This document shows, piece by piece, positions 23,695 to 34,377 of a DNA stretch of 64,000 nucleotides (within the stretch, counting starts at the first letter, position 1; every line of letters starts with the position of its first letter). The notes beneath the pieces are model-generated. The model ran no database searches. It worked only from the letters and a program-made list of their open reading frames with translations, and was not told the DNA's origin. Made by a program: the position numbers and the translations under genes. Location: positions 1-64,000 of the forward strand of contig JAQNDB010000293.1 of the NCBI GenBank assembly GCA_029204045.2. The letters run 5' to 3'. The DNA comes from Tillandsia leiboldiana (Eukaryota; Streptophyta; Magnoliopsida; Poales; Bromeliaceae).

Positions 23695-25006
23695 TGTAGA
23701 GTACCGGAGCTTCGGGCAGTGTGCCGACTCCACGTGGCAGCCTGGTATTGTGGAAATACCTTTAGCAGTTTCTGTTTGTATTTACAGAGAGGTTCGGGTG
23801 GTCCCGGAGCTACGCGGAAGCTTTTTTGTAGAAAAGTGAGTTGGCGTCGGATTGAGAGCTTGCGGGTCGAGCATTGGTTTCATGGATGGGTTTGATGTGA
23901 GTTGATCCCTTGGGACATGTGTATTATGATTTTATAGAGGTGTTCGGTTGGTTTCGGGGTGATGCGGAGGTCCCGGGGCGAGGAAGTGAGTTATCGGCGC
24001 GATTCGGGAAGGTTCTGGCAGGATTCTGGAGGTTCTGGGTGGCTGGGTTCCGGAACCAAGCAGTTGGTTCCGGAACTGGCCCCTTGGTTCCGGAACCAGC
24101 TGCCTGGTACCGGAACCAGAGGTGGTGTTCCGGTACCCAAATGCTGGTACCCGAACACAGACTCTGGAATGCCCGAAAAGAGCTCGGATTGGTGCACAGT
24201 ACTTGGAGGTATGGGCTTCTTCTGTTCCAACCACTCCCGTCATGTTTTATACCCAGACTCTTGCTCCCTCTCCACCCTTCATTCCTTATCATCTCCTCCT
24301 CCCTTTCTTGCTGCCAGAGAAGAAGAAGAAGAGGAAGTAGTAGAAGGAGAAGCAGGCTCGTGCATTGTGGGAGTTGACCGAGTCAACGTGCGCTCGCGAG
24401 GAGCAATTGAGGTAAATTAATTGTTGGAGATTGTGGATTTGGATTCGATAGTTCTCCTCTTGGGTTTTATTGATGGAATTGATTGAGAATTGAGCTTAAT
24501 TTCCATCCTTTCTCTCCCTCTCTCCCTGTGCTCTCGGGTGCAAGCAGGGAGGTTACTGCGCAAATCCGAGGATTTGTCTGCTTCTTGCGCACGTGTGGAG
24601 GGCCCTCTTGAGCTGAGCTGAGGCATGCAGAGACTTTGGGGAGTGTGATAGAGGATTGTTTGGAGCTCCGTGGATTTTTCCGAGACGCGCGACGGCGCGC
24701 GCGCGCGTGAGAGGCATAGTGCAGTTTTTCTTCAGTTTTGCGCCCGTTTCTTCACCAACTTCGGCGCGGCCTTCGGCAAGCATTTGAGGTGGGTTGGAAT
24801 TTCTTCAAGATGTATGGAATGCCCTTTAAAGCTATTGAATGCATGTTGATCATGTTTAACTTGATTATTTGCATAGCTGGTAAATCTGATAGTTGCCTAG
24901 AAAATTGTAGGAATGCAATTGCGAGCCCCAGATATTTTTAGCATGATCTAGAAGTGATTTGACACTAGACTGCATGGTTAGTTGGCATCATATTGGCATC
25001 TGAATC
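23695..25006 (+). repeat. 3' LTR of element F, first 1312 bp
   Basis: Matches 14088-15399 with about ten substitutions and no net indel. It includes the CACGTG-N10-ATTGT module near 23731-23751. It ends abruptly at ATCTGAATC, where CT repeats begin. Confidence 0.93.
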
Positions 25007-25937
25007 TCTCTCTCTCTCTCTCTCTCTCTTGCCTCTCTCTCTCTCTCTCTCTCTCTACTGCTCCGGTGGAGAAGAAAAGGGAGGAAGAGAAGGTGTGCGC
25101 GGGGAGAAGGAAAAAATAAAAAGAAGAGAAGAAGAAGGGGTCCGTGGACCCGGTCCACGGAGCCCCCCAATGGGGAACCGCCACGTGGCGGTCCAAATTT
25201 TGAATTTGAAATTCGAAATCCCCCCCCCCCCCCCCCCCCCCCCCCACAGGCGCGCCTCCTGCGCCAGGCGCAACACCCGCGCGCAGCCAGTGGGGCACGC
25301 GGCCCCACGCGGGCCTACTGCGACCCGCAGCAGCCAGTGGGGCGCTGCCACGTGGCGCCCCACCGGTCGCGCGCATGTTTTATCCGTTTTCGCCCGTTTT
25401 ATGTCCGTTTCTCGCCCGTTTTCGTCCAAATTTGACAGGCAGGCTCCTCTCCGCTTAATTTATCACAGAAAATTTTAAATTTTCAATTTGGGTCATTTTT
25501 GGGTCACCAAAAATCTCGCTGTATCCAGAATCGTTGGCGGACCCCATTCTCACAATCCGGGAATCCGATCGACACGAAACTTTTACTGTGGCCTTAGAAC
25601 ATACTTACGGAGCTCCCAGAATTTTCTCAGAATTTTCCGACACTGTTGGCGGAGCCCATTCTCACTATCCGGGCATCCGATCAACGCTAAACTTTTACTA
25701 TGGCCTTAAAACATATTTACGGAGCTCCCGTAATTTTCTCGGAATTTTCCGACACTATGAATTTTTGCTAAAAATCTGGGGCCCCTTTCTCAAATAAAAT
25801 TCTAAATCTCTCCTTTTTAATCCGATTTTGGCCCAATTCGGTTCCACATCATCCTTACTTCTCTAACTTTCATAAAAATAGTATTTCATACCATTTTTAT
25901 TTAGATTTATTTATATACCAAAATCCGGTACATTACA
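25006..25937 (-). repeat. U3 fragment of a minus-strand LTR with microsatellites
   Basis: It ends in CCGGTACATTACA, which on the minus strand is an LTR-like TGTAATGTACC start. It contains a (CT)n tract with one interruption (25004-25057), 26 consecutive C (25220-25245), two CCAAT-N10-CACGTG-type modules (25167-25187 perfect; 25334-25354 with CCAGT) and a tandem duplication of 112 bp (25533-25756). No U5 end is present and no target duplication was found. Confidence 0.6.
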
Positions 25938-27448
25938 CTTTGAGTCTGGGACAGGTTGGACTTGATTGTGGGTAATGGGGTGTTACGGCAACCGCGGATA
26001 TTGGGCGGTTGACCGGATGTTGGTTGTTGTACCAGATTGTGGACTTGTGGGGTACTGCGGCGACCGCGGATATTGGGCGGTTGACCGGATGTTTACTTGT
26101 GCATCAGATTGGGGATCGGATTTTCTCTAGTGGATGGATTTTTCCACTTTGATCATTGTCGTGATCCAGTCCTGCTATATTGATATACTTGACAGAGATA
26201 CTTGACATGGGTTACTTATTTACTCGAGCGGGTCGCTCCCCTCGAGTGCCACTTCGGAGTAGGCGATTTACACAGCGGCCAGTGAGTACCGGACAGTGAG
26301 TGCCGGCCAGTGAGTGCCGATCTGTTAGCAGATACTTGAGACAGTTTGAGCAGGCAGTGCCAGTTTTTACTGGTCCATTGATTGGGTTAATTCAGGCAGA
26401 TACTTTTATTGTTGCACTCGTGCCTGGGGGCTGAGTGGAGTCTGGTAGCTGTGATTAGACTAGAGCTAGTGTTGTTGGGAACCGTTGGGTTTACGGTGGT
26501 CCCGGGGTCGTTGTGAGTACTTCGACCGTTGTGCGAGATGTTTGGCGATCTTGAGTTTATCCGTTCTGAGAGAGAGCGTAGATTTCGACTATAGCCTACA
26601 TGTGCCACTATTCGATAGCGAGTTAGTCCGATTGGACACCCTTTGTTGATGCACTAGGGAGGCGCAGGCTTGACTGGACCAGATGTGGCAGTCAGCTCGA
26701 TTGGGTCGATTGAGCACCTCGTGTGCGAGGGGCTGCATATCTTTTCATTGGTTTTTCCCCATTGAGCATTTAGATAGAGGCATGGTAGCTGTAGAGTATC
26801 TCCAGCTTTCTTGTTCAGTTTTTACTGCAGGGTTATCTCATGCCTCTAGTAGACTTAGTGGGCAGACCGTCGGGCCTGGTGGCGGTACCCACTGAGAACT
26901 ACGTGTTGGTGTAGTTCTCACACCCGTTGGGGGTTTTCCCTCTCATTTTTCTTTCCTTTCCTTTGTTTTGTAGAGTCATTGCGGGTGTTGCTGATTCTGC
27001 TGTTGCTGTTCGAGGCGAGGGAGTCGCGAGCTAGATCCCTACCTATCTTTGGAGAGTAGCTGTACCCCACATTGGAGATCTGTAGTACAGTCAGTAGATT
27101 AGCTTTATTTCCACTATTTGAGAGACTATTGTATGGTGAGGATCTGACTTGTACTGAGAGTCTGTACACTGATGCATTATTTCAGTTTACCTCCCTGTTG
27201 AGTTCTTGGTTGTTGTATTAGAGGATATTGTATGATGATCTTTTTGGGAGATGGATATTGTATCATTATTTCCAGTTTGTACAGAGGGTTGGATTTTAGT
27301 TTTACAGCAGTTTTCTTTATAGCACTGATATCTGTTTAGTTGTAGTACATTTTCTTGCAGGTTGGACGCTACGCCTATGCGGGGATTTTGTATAGGCGGC
27401 GGATCTGTTGGCGAGCCCGGGTCGCAGTTTCGACCCCGGGGCGTGACA
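25938..27448 (+). repeat. 5' LTR of element G, 3' portion
   Basis: Similar to 32090-33815 of the + strand solo LTR: two copies of the ATATTGGGCGGTTGACCGGA phrase (near 25999 and 26069), the CTCCCCTCGAGTGCCAC block, tandem hairpins at 26857-26920 and a hairpin at 27373-27397 (GCCTATGC...GTATAGGC). It ends GGGGCGTGACA. U3 is missing. Confidence 0.85.
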
Positions 27449-27456
27449 GATTAGAG

Positions 27457-27469
27457 TGGTATCAGAGCC
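27457..27469 (+). other. Primer binding site of element G
   Basis: TGGTATCAGAGCC eight bases after the LTR end; initiator-Met tRNA type. Confidence 0.93.
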
Positions 27470-27625
27470 TAGGTTGTAGGTCATGGTGGACTTAAAAACC
27501 TTAGGCTTGTGGTTTGACCCCTGGATGACTTCGTGAGAGTCGTGATTTATAGCGAGTCCTGATTGAGTTTTATACCTCTCCCAAGGGACTGGATGAGTGA
27601 TTGGCATGTTTATTCTCCTACGTGA

Positions 27626-27649
27626 TTATGTTGGCTGCAGACAACATAA
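27626..27649 (+). other. Leader hairpin, element G
   Basis: The same stem (TTATGTTG/CAACATAA) and CTGCAG loop as 17268-17291, 169 bases after the primer site start. Confidence 0.65.
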
Positions 27650-30223
27650 TGCTGTGGAATGGGTGACACGCTTTAGACTTTCGCTAGATTGGGTCGAGTG
27701 GTTGATGTGTGCTGTTGTCACGCCCCGGGGTCGAAACTGCGTCCCGGGCTCGCCAACAGATCCGCCATCCGTACGGGAATCCCCGCACAGACAAAGCGTC
27801 TACCCTGCAAAGTTAGATCTATAGGTAAACATGTATCAGAGCTGAAATAAAACCAGTAGCTAGAGTAAACATGAACTAAACATCTGAATAAACCAAAATC
27901 CAAAATACATAGTCACTCCCGCTATGTAAATAAATATACAATCCCAGACTGTCCAGTACAAAAGTGTAAACTCAAAATACAGGGTACATCTACCTCTGAC
28001 TCTCAAAATAAAAGGGGAAGGGAGCTAGTCGGCCACGCCCTTACCGCGATCCGCTGTCTCCGCTCGAACCGATGCCGGAACAGCTGCCTCTGGAAAATCT
28101 GTCACCGCAGCGGGTGTGAGAACTACTGCAACAGGTAGTTCCCAGTGGGTACCGTCACCAATGTCCACGGTATGCCCACTAAGTCTACTGGAGGCAAAAC
28201 AATAGGTATGCAAGTAATAATAAAGCTAGAAATGAAAGTACAGCTAATATATCTCAAGTATCATGCTCAAAGGAAAAACTCGTATCAGAACATGCTATGC
28301 ATCCACTCGCTCACGAGGTGCCCACATCAACCCAAATCTCAATGACTGCCAAAACTGGCTCAGTCAAGCCTGCGCCCCCTACTACTCCAACGTAGGGTTC
28401 CTCGTGTAAGAACGAAGGGTGTCCAAACGGACTATCACAGTACCACGCAAAGCAGCCTCATCAGGCGTATCATCATCGCATCCGGAGCGACTCTCGAGGG
28501 GAGCGACCCTACCGAGGAAAAGCATGTCTCATCTGTCTCAAAAAGCGGCATCAGCAGGCTATAATCCACGATCAAACAGATCGGATACTCGAATGCTAAA
28601 AATCTCCCAATCATGTCTAGGTTGGAGAATCCTCCACGACTCAATCTGATAAAGCCCATAAAAACCCCAAGACACTAGAAAACTCATCCTCTGAGTCAAG
28701 AAAATCCACTTGGCCCCCAGGCACGAGGATATATTCATCCTGAACCTATCCAACCCCTCTGGGACATCACGAAGATTAAAACACATTTTTAATTCCCATT
28801 TTTTATTAAAACGGTTCCGCGATTTTTAAAACAGTTCAGATGCAACTCTGGTGCCAACTAACCATGCAGTCTAGTGTCATATGATGTCAGGAGTCTACTA
28901 AAAATAATCTGGGGTTCTGGTTATCATTCTATAATTTTCTAGGCAACTATCAGATTTACCAACTATAATAACAGATAATCTAGACACGCAACACATGCAT
29001 ACAAATAGCATTAGAGGGCATTCCATAAAGCTTGGAGGAATTTCCAACCCACCTGGAGTGCTTTCCACAGGCCAAGCCGAAATCGGCAATGCACGGAGTC
29101 GCTCACTGTCGGAAAAATCGCCGAAACAGCACTTCGGCACCTCGGCGCGCGCAACTCAGCCGCCGCCCAAGGGGAACCTCCTGGTTCTCACAGCACGCTC
29201 CACAGCCTCTAGCAAGGCTTCCGTTGTGCTCGGTCAACCCGCAGTCAACTCCTCCCAGTCCACAGCACGCGCAACACTCTCTCTCTCTCTGCTGCCTCAC
29301 GCCACACAGGGAAGGAGAAAAATGGGAAAAAATCCACTCTTAACTCAAAACTCAAATCCGATAAAATCTGAAAACTCGGAACAGCACAGTACTCACCTCT
29401 ACTGCTGTATCCACGCGCGCGCGGGCTCCAACCGAGCTTCCTCCCGTGCTCACGATTAGCGTCCAAAGCCCCGGCGCGAAGAAAAATCCCACGCTCACAG
29501 CCAACTCCCTCTCATTCACTCTCACAAGCTTTCTCTTTCTCTCTTTTCCCTACTCTCTTCTCTCTTCCTTCGGCTTCATCCCAGAAGAGGAGGGTGGGTG
29601 TAGCCATTAATATAGAGTAGAGAGGAGTTAATGTGTGAGGACCTGGATCCCCACGATGTGATTACTGGTTGACCAGCAGCTTCTGGAGGCCTATGTGGCA
29701 TGTCGGTGGCGTTTGTGCACCAATTGGATACTAGTGTTGGACTCAGTGTGATTAGTGGATCACGAGAGTAGTCAGATGACCCCGTCGAATGCTTAGAAGT
29801 GGTTTTGCACGCAATGGATATTAAATTGGGGTCAGCGCGAAGTTTGGACAAAAGAGTATCATTCCGGATGCCTTCGGCAATTTTTTTTAGAGTTGGAATT
29901 TGAGCAATCGGGCGAGAAACGGATGAGAACGGACGAAAACGGGCGAAACTGGGCTTGGGCCCAAGTTTCGGGCGCCCGGAAAGTACTGTATCATGTGGGT
30001 TTTTCGGGCTGCAGCGAACCGGGTCTTTGCACTTTAGCAAACCGGTTACTGTAGCAGCCCGGTCTAGGAAGTGCGCCCGAAAGTTACTGTAGCAGCGCAG
30101 GATCCCGAGGCGGTGGCACGGATCCCGAGACAGGTGGCACAGATCCCGAGGCGGGCGCGAATCCCGAGGCACAGCAGCGCGCGCGGCGCGGGGCCCGAGG
30201 CGCGCGTGGTAGGTGGGGAATGC

Positions 30224-30481
30224 CACGTGGCGTCTCCCCATTGGTCGCAGCGGCCGAGGCGGCAGGCGTCTGCGGGGAAGGCGCGGCGGGCCTGGCGCGG
30301 TGTCAGCGGGGGTGGCCACGTGTCGGCCCCCCATTGGTCGGTCAGCGCAACGTGACGCACTGACGCGACGCGACGCAGCTACCGCGGCGGTAGTGCGGTC
30401 CACGTGGCGGCCCCTGATTGGCCGCCACTGTTCGGTGGTCGTGGTGCACGGGTCCAGGGACACGTGTCACCTCACCATTGG
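30224..30481 (+). promoter_or_regulatory. Four perfect ERSE-I-type modules
   Basis: CACGTG at 30224, 30317, 30401 and 30461, each followed after exactly 10 bp by ATTGG (30240, 30333, 30417, 30477). On the minus strand each reads CCAAT-N10-CACGTG. The bases after CACGTG alternate GC, TC, GC, TC. The array is about 150 bp upstream of where the TATA region lies in related LTRs (GGCCTTTAAGGGCC near 30626 here, TATA not preserved). Confidence 0.75.
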
Positions 30482-30545
30482 ACGAGCGATGGTGAGGTGG
30501 CGCCTCGCTGGCGCGTGGACCGCGGCTGGGCCGGGTACTGTAGCC

Positions 30546-30616
30546 GCCCGAAAGCTTTCGGGCGCCCGGAAGTTGCGCCCGAAAGCTTTCGGGCGCCCGG
30601 AAGTTGCGCCCGAAAG
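30546..30616 (+). repeat. Duplicated CCCGAAAGCTTTCGGG palindrome
   Basis: A 16-bp perfect palindrome with GCGCCCGGAAGTTGC is present twice in tandem. Related GCGCCCGAAA motifs precede the TATA region in LTR A (3308-3342) and at 36685-36725. Confidence 0.85.
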
Positions 30617-32330
30617 TCATTTTTTGGCCTTTAAGGGCCCGAAAGGCCCCTTTTTTCTTCCTTTTTCCCTTTCTGGCTTCGCCCGAGCACACCAGGAGAG
30701 GGAGAGGGCGATTCGTGGCGGGGCTTTCGAGGGCGCACGAGCGCGCCGTGGACTCCGTGGAGCGCGCAAGGTGCTCCAAAGAGGCTAATGGGCGCGATGG
30801 ACGTCACGGCGTTGTCGAGGTAGGCCCCGTTTGTTGTTTTGCGGTATTTGTGGCACAGTTTTGAGTTTTCCTTTTTGGATTTTGGATTTGACCCCACGCC
30901 CTCATGCGTGTTAGGGACCGTGTTTTACTGTGCCGTTTTACTGCGCGGACTGTTGCTGGCGTTTTGGACGCGCCTCATTTTGCGTGCAGATTCGAGGTAC
31001 GTGCACTGTTTCGCGTGCGGGTCGAGTTAGCGTGCACCGTTTTGCGTGCGGGTTTTAATGGCATGCTCTATTTTGCGTGCAGGTTTGGTGACTGCGCATC
31101 GTTTTGCATGCGGACTCGTAAAGTGTGCACCGTTTGGCGTGCAACTTGTTGTACGAGCGTCGGATCGAGGCGAGCCTTTACACTTTTTTCATCTGCTCGA
31201 CGCGAGGATTGTCACCGTATTTTTATTGGATTTTTCTGAGGCTGCCCGGAGGTATATTTTTTCTACCTTTATCTGTACAAGAGTTTACAGTTGTGTGGTT
31301 GTGAGATTTTGCGCACCGGTACTGTGGAATTTGTAACTTGGCCTACGGTGCTCGGATTTTGACGTGCAGGTACTCGTTTCGAAGGTCTCGACGCGACGAT
31401 CGCGACAGTATTTTTGATGGATTTTTCAAAGTCCGTTATGCAGGTGAAAATTGCACATCTTCGGGACTGGTTTCAGTAGATGGTGTATACTTGGATATTT
31501 TAGCATAAAGAGTAACTTTGGACCTTTTGTTGTACCCAGGAGGGTTCGCGAGTGTTTTGGAACACTGCTAGGAGCCGAGGTTTGCGCGACATGTACCGTG
31601 GATACGGGTTCAGCGAATGGTGAGAGCAAGTGGCCACACTCTTCACCAACCCCAGGTTTGCCTGGGATATATTTAGCACTTCAGGTGGGTGCTCTGTTCC
31701 CAGAACCGATGGACGGTTCTTTTATTCTTATATTAGAATGCACGCATGTTTAAGGTACAATAATTGCATGTTATTAGGAGGTAAGCTAGGAAGGATGATT
31801 GTATAAAGGGAATTGCAAGATTTAATATTCATATTAAATATTATCGAGAACTTGCAGTATTCATATATTCATGATGATGAATTGTAAATGCTTACCTAAG
31901 GGAGTTACCCTATGTGAAGGACTTTTGCATGCTTGTATGGTCATCTGGTTAGGCCATCTTTTACCGCTACACTACATATTGGAACTTGACTTAGGAGAAA
32001 CCATGCTTTTCCTTTTTCCTTCTTTGTTAGTCAAGTGGTCAGTGTTGCTCGGGTCCGAGCAGGGGTTCTGGGTAGTGTAGTCGGGACTTGGCGTCTAGGA
32101 CAGGTTGGATTAGTTGTGGGGCTTTGCGGCAACCGCGAATGTTGGGCGGTTGACCGGATATTTATTTATGCACCGGATTGGGTATCTGATTTCTCTAGTG
32201 GACAGAGTTTCCCACTTTGATCAGAGTCACGATCCAGTCCTGCTTTTGTTACTTATCACACCGGCGCGGATATTGTCCGGTGATACTTTACTCGTGTGGG
32301 TTGCTCCCCTCGAGTGCCACACCGGAGTGT

Positions 32331-32610
32331 GCGATCGGACGGTTAGAGTTGCCGATCTGTTACTTACTTTTGGTTGCGATCGGACGGTAATAGTTGCCGA
32401 TCTGTTACCTAGGAGTCCTTGAGACTCCTATCCCTGATACTTTACTCGTGTGGGTCGATCCCCTCGAGTGCCACTCCGGAGTGTGCGATCGGACGGTTAG
32501 AGTTGCCGATCTGTTACTTACTTTTGGTTGCGATCGGACGGTTAGAGTTGCCGATCTGTTACTTACTTTTGGTTGCGATCGGACGGTAATAGTTGCCGAT
32601 CTGTTACCTA
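32331..32610 (+). repeat. 45-bp tandem repeats, 2 + 3 copies
   Basis: Units starting GCGATCGGACGGTTAGAG occur twice at 32331-32410 and three times at 32487-32610, separated by a copy of the CTCCCCTCGAGTGCCAC-type block. The whole 150-bp arrangement looks duplicated. Confidence 0.85.
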
Positions 32611-32870
32611 AGAGTCCTTGAGACTCCTATCCCTTATCGGTGTTATGCATTGGCCATCATACCCGATTCGTCAGGCACAGCAGGCAGTACCAGTATTTCT
32701 GGCGTCACTAGATTGGGTTTAATACAGATGTTTACTTTACTGTTACACTCGTGTCAGGGGGACCGAGTGGAGTCTAGTAGCCGTGTTTAGACTAGTGCTA
32801 GTGTTGTTGGGAACTGTTTGGGGATCGACGGTTGTCCCAAGGTCATTGTGAGCTGTTGACCGTTGTACGA

Positions 32871-33058
32871 CAGGCACGGCAGGCATAGAGGCATGGCAGG
32901 CATAGCAGGCATGGCAGGCACAGCAGGCATGGCAAGCACAGCAGGCATGGCAGGCATAGAGGCATGGCAGGCATAGCAGGCATGGCAGGCACAGCAGGCA
33001 TGGCAGGCATGGCAGGCATAACAGGCATGGCAGGCATAGCAGGCATAGCAGGCAGTGC
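32871..33058 (+). repeat. 9-bp minisatellite (GCAGGCATR)
   Basis: About 20 units of GCAGGCATG / GCAGGCATA with occasional contraction (AGAGGCATG). It is open in minus-strand frames as Met-Pro-Ala repeats, which have no gene support. Confidence 0.92.
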
Positions 33059-34377
33059 CAGTGATTACTGGTCTATCGATTAGGTCGATTGTGCAGTTCA
33101 TGTGCTAGGGGTTGCATACCCTTCTTTGGTTCTCCACTTTTTGGCTTTTAGATAGAGGCCTGATAGCTGTTGAGAGTCTCCAGCTTCCTTATTTCCATCT
33201 TTACGGCTTTGGTTAGTTTTTACCTCTTGAGGACTAAGTGGGCAGACCGTCGGGTCTGGCGGTGGTGCCCACTGAGAACTCCCTTTTTGGTGTAGTTCTC
33301 ACACCCTTTGGGGTTTTCCCCCTCCTTTTTCCTTCCTCTCCTTTGTTTTGCAGAGTCATAGCGGATGTTGCTGATTCTGCGGTTGTTGTTCGAGGCGAGG
33401 GAGTCACGAGCTAGATCCCTACCCGTCGTTGGAGAGTAGCGGTACCCCCTTCAGAGGAGAGCTTCATTAGATTAGTCGTTTTATTTCCTATTTTGAGAGA
33501 CTGATGTAGTGAGGATATATTATGTATCGAGAGACTGTACACTGATGTATTTATTGGAGATATCTCCCGGTTGAGTTCTGAGTTTTGTACCCGAGGATAT
33601 TGTATGGTTCTTATTTTGGGAGACAGACATTATTGTATTTTTCCAGTTGTATAGTGATTGATTTTAGTTATACGGCAGGTTTTTACTTATAGCTCTGATA
33701 TTATGTTTAGCTGTAGTACTTTTCTTGCAGGTAGGACGCTTTGCCTATGCAGGTTGGCATAGGTGGCGGATCTGTTGGCGAGCCCGGGTCGCAGTTTCGA
33801 CCCCGGGGCGTGACATAATGCAGCAGTGGGTGGTTGGGATTGTGAAGTTTCTCTTTTGCCCTTACTAAAAACTGGAAATTACCTCACTGCCCCCAAGTTC
33901 TGGAGGCTGCGTACCGGTACTCGGGCTCCGAGTACCGGTACCCAAGCACAAAATCCCCAACCCGAGGGCCAAATCTGCCCAGTCAATCACTATGTTCTGG
34001 TACCCGCCCCAGCGTTCCGGTACTCAAGCTAATTGGAATATGGGGTAGCGGTACGCTCAGATCAGTACCGGTACCCAGGGACTTAGAAAATTTCCTGCAG
34101 TTTTCCTCAACCGAAACTCTTTGTCGGTTTTCTCTGTATTTCGTTCCGGTTCCCAACCTCGGGTACCGGTACGCAATGTCCCAAAACGCAGCATACTGCT
34201 GGAGCTTCCAATCTCGACGCCGCCAACTCACTTTTCGATCCGGAGACTCCCGTGTCGATCCGAAACGACCCGAACTCAAGCGTAATCAAATTTTGAACAT
34301 ACTACGGGCGATCCCACAGCATCACGCCAATCTGCAGAGTCGGTGCACTACACGAAGCCCCGATACTCTACAGCTGT

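Larger units (their letters stand above)
14088..25006 (+). mobile_element. Element F: young, coding-dead chromovirus
   Basis: A 5' LTR (14088-17086), primer site, degraded internal region interrupted by a solo LTR (18332-21033), polypurine tract and the first 1312 bp of a 3' LTR. The two LTR segments align without net length change and with roughly ten substitutions seen by eye, so insertion was recent. Yet gag and pol are fragments without the integrase core. It was probably copied and inserted with proteins from a relative. The 3' LTR stops at a CT microsatellite and its remaining part is not in the window. Confidence 0.85.
29634..33815 (+). repeat. Solo LTR (4182 bp), TSD TAATG, nested
   Basis: Opens TGTGAGGACC, closes GGGGCGTGACA, with TAATG at 29629-29633 and 33816-33820. 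It lies inside the minus-strand solo LTR. U3 has four perfect ERSE-I-type modules (30224-30481) and a duplicated palindrome (30546-30616). The middle has GTTTTGCGTGC-type repeats (30980-31145), 45-bp repeats (32331-32610) and a 9-bp array (32871-33058). The tandem hairpins are at 33237-33301 and a GCCTATGC...GCATAGG hairpin at 33743-33764. Confidence 0.93.
27716..34372 (-). repeat. Solo LTR, minus strand, TSD GCTGT, interrupted
   Basis: On the minus strand it opens TGTAGAGTATC (at 34372) and closes GGGGCGTGACA (27716). GCTGT occurs at 27711-27715 and 34373-34377. Without the nested LTR and its duplicated TAATG it is 2470 bp. Start and U5 place it with the LTRs of element F and X. Tandem hairpins are at 28117-28180. 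No primer site or coding sequence is present. The remainder (28200-29630 and 33821-34360) shows no gene. Confidence 0.92.

Noticed and set aside
30546..30616. E2F binding sites (TTTCGGGC-like)
   Set aside because: The sequence does not match the TTTSSCGC consensus well enough; described only as a palindrome.
30626..30639. TATA box in the solo LTR 29634-33815
   Set aside because: The site equivalent to the TATA in related LTRs reads GGCCTTTAAGGGCC; too degenerate to call a functional TATA.
29576..30788. Open frames of 295 codons (-) and 191 codons (+)
   Set aside because: They cross the boundary between two nested LTRs and the target duplication; coding across that join is not credible.
32787..33101. 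Cysteine-rich small protein (Cys-Tyr-Ala-Cys-His repeats) on the minus strand
   Set aside because: It is the 9-bp minisatellite translated; the adjacent frame gives Met-Pro-Ala repeats of equal length.
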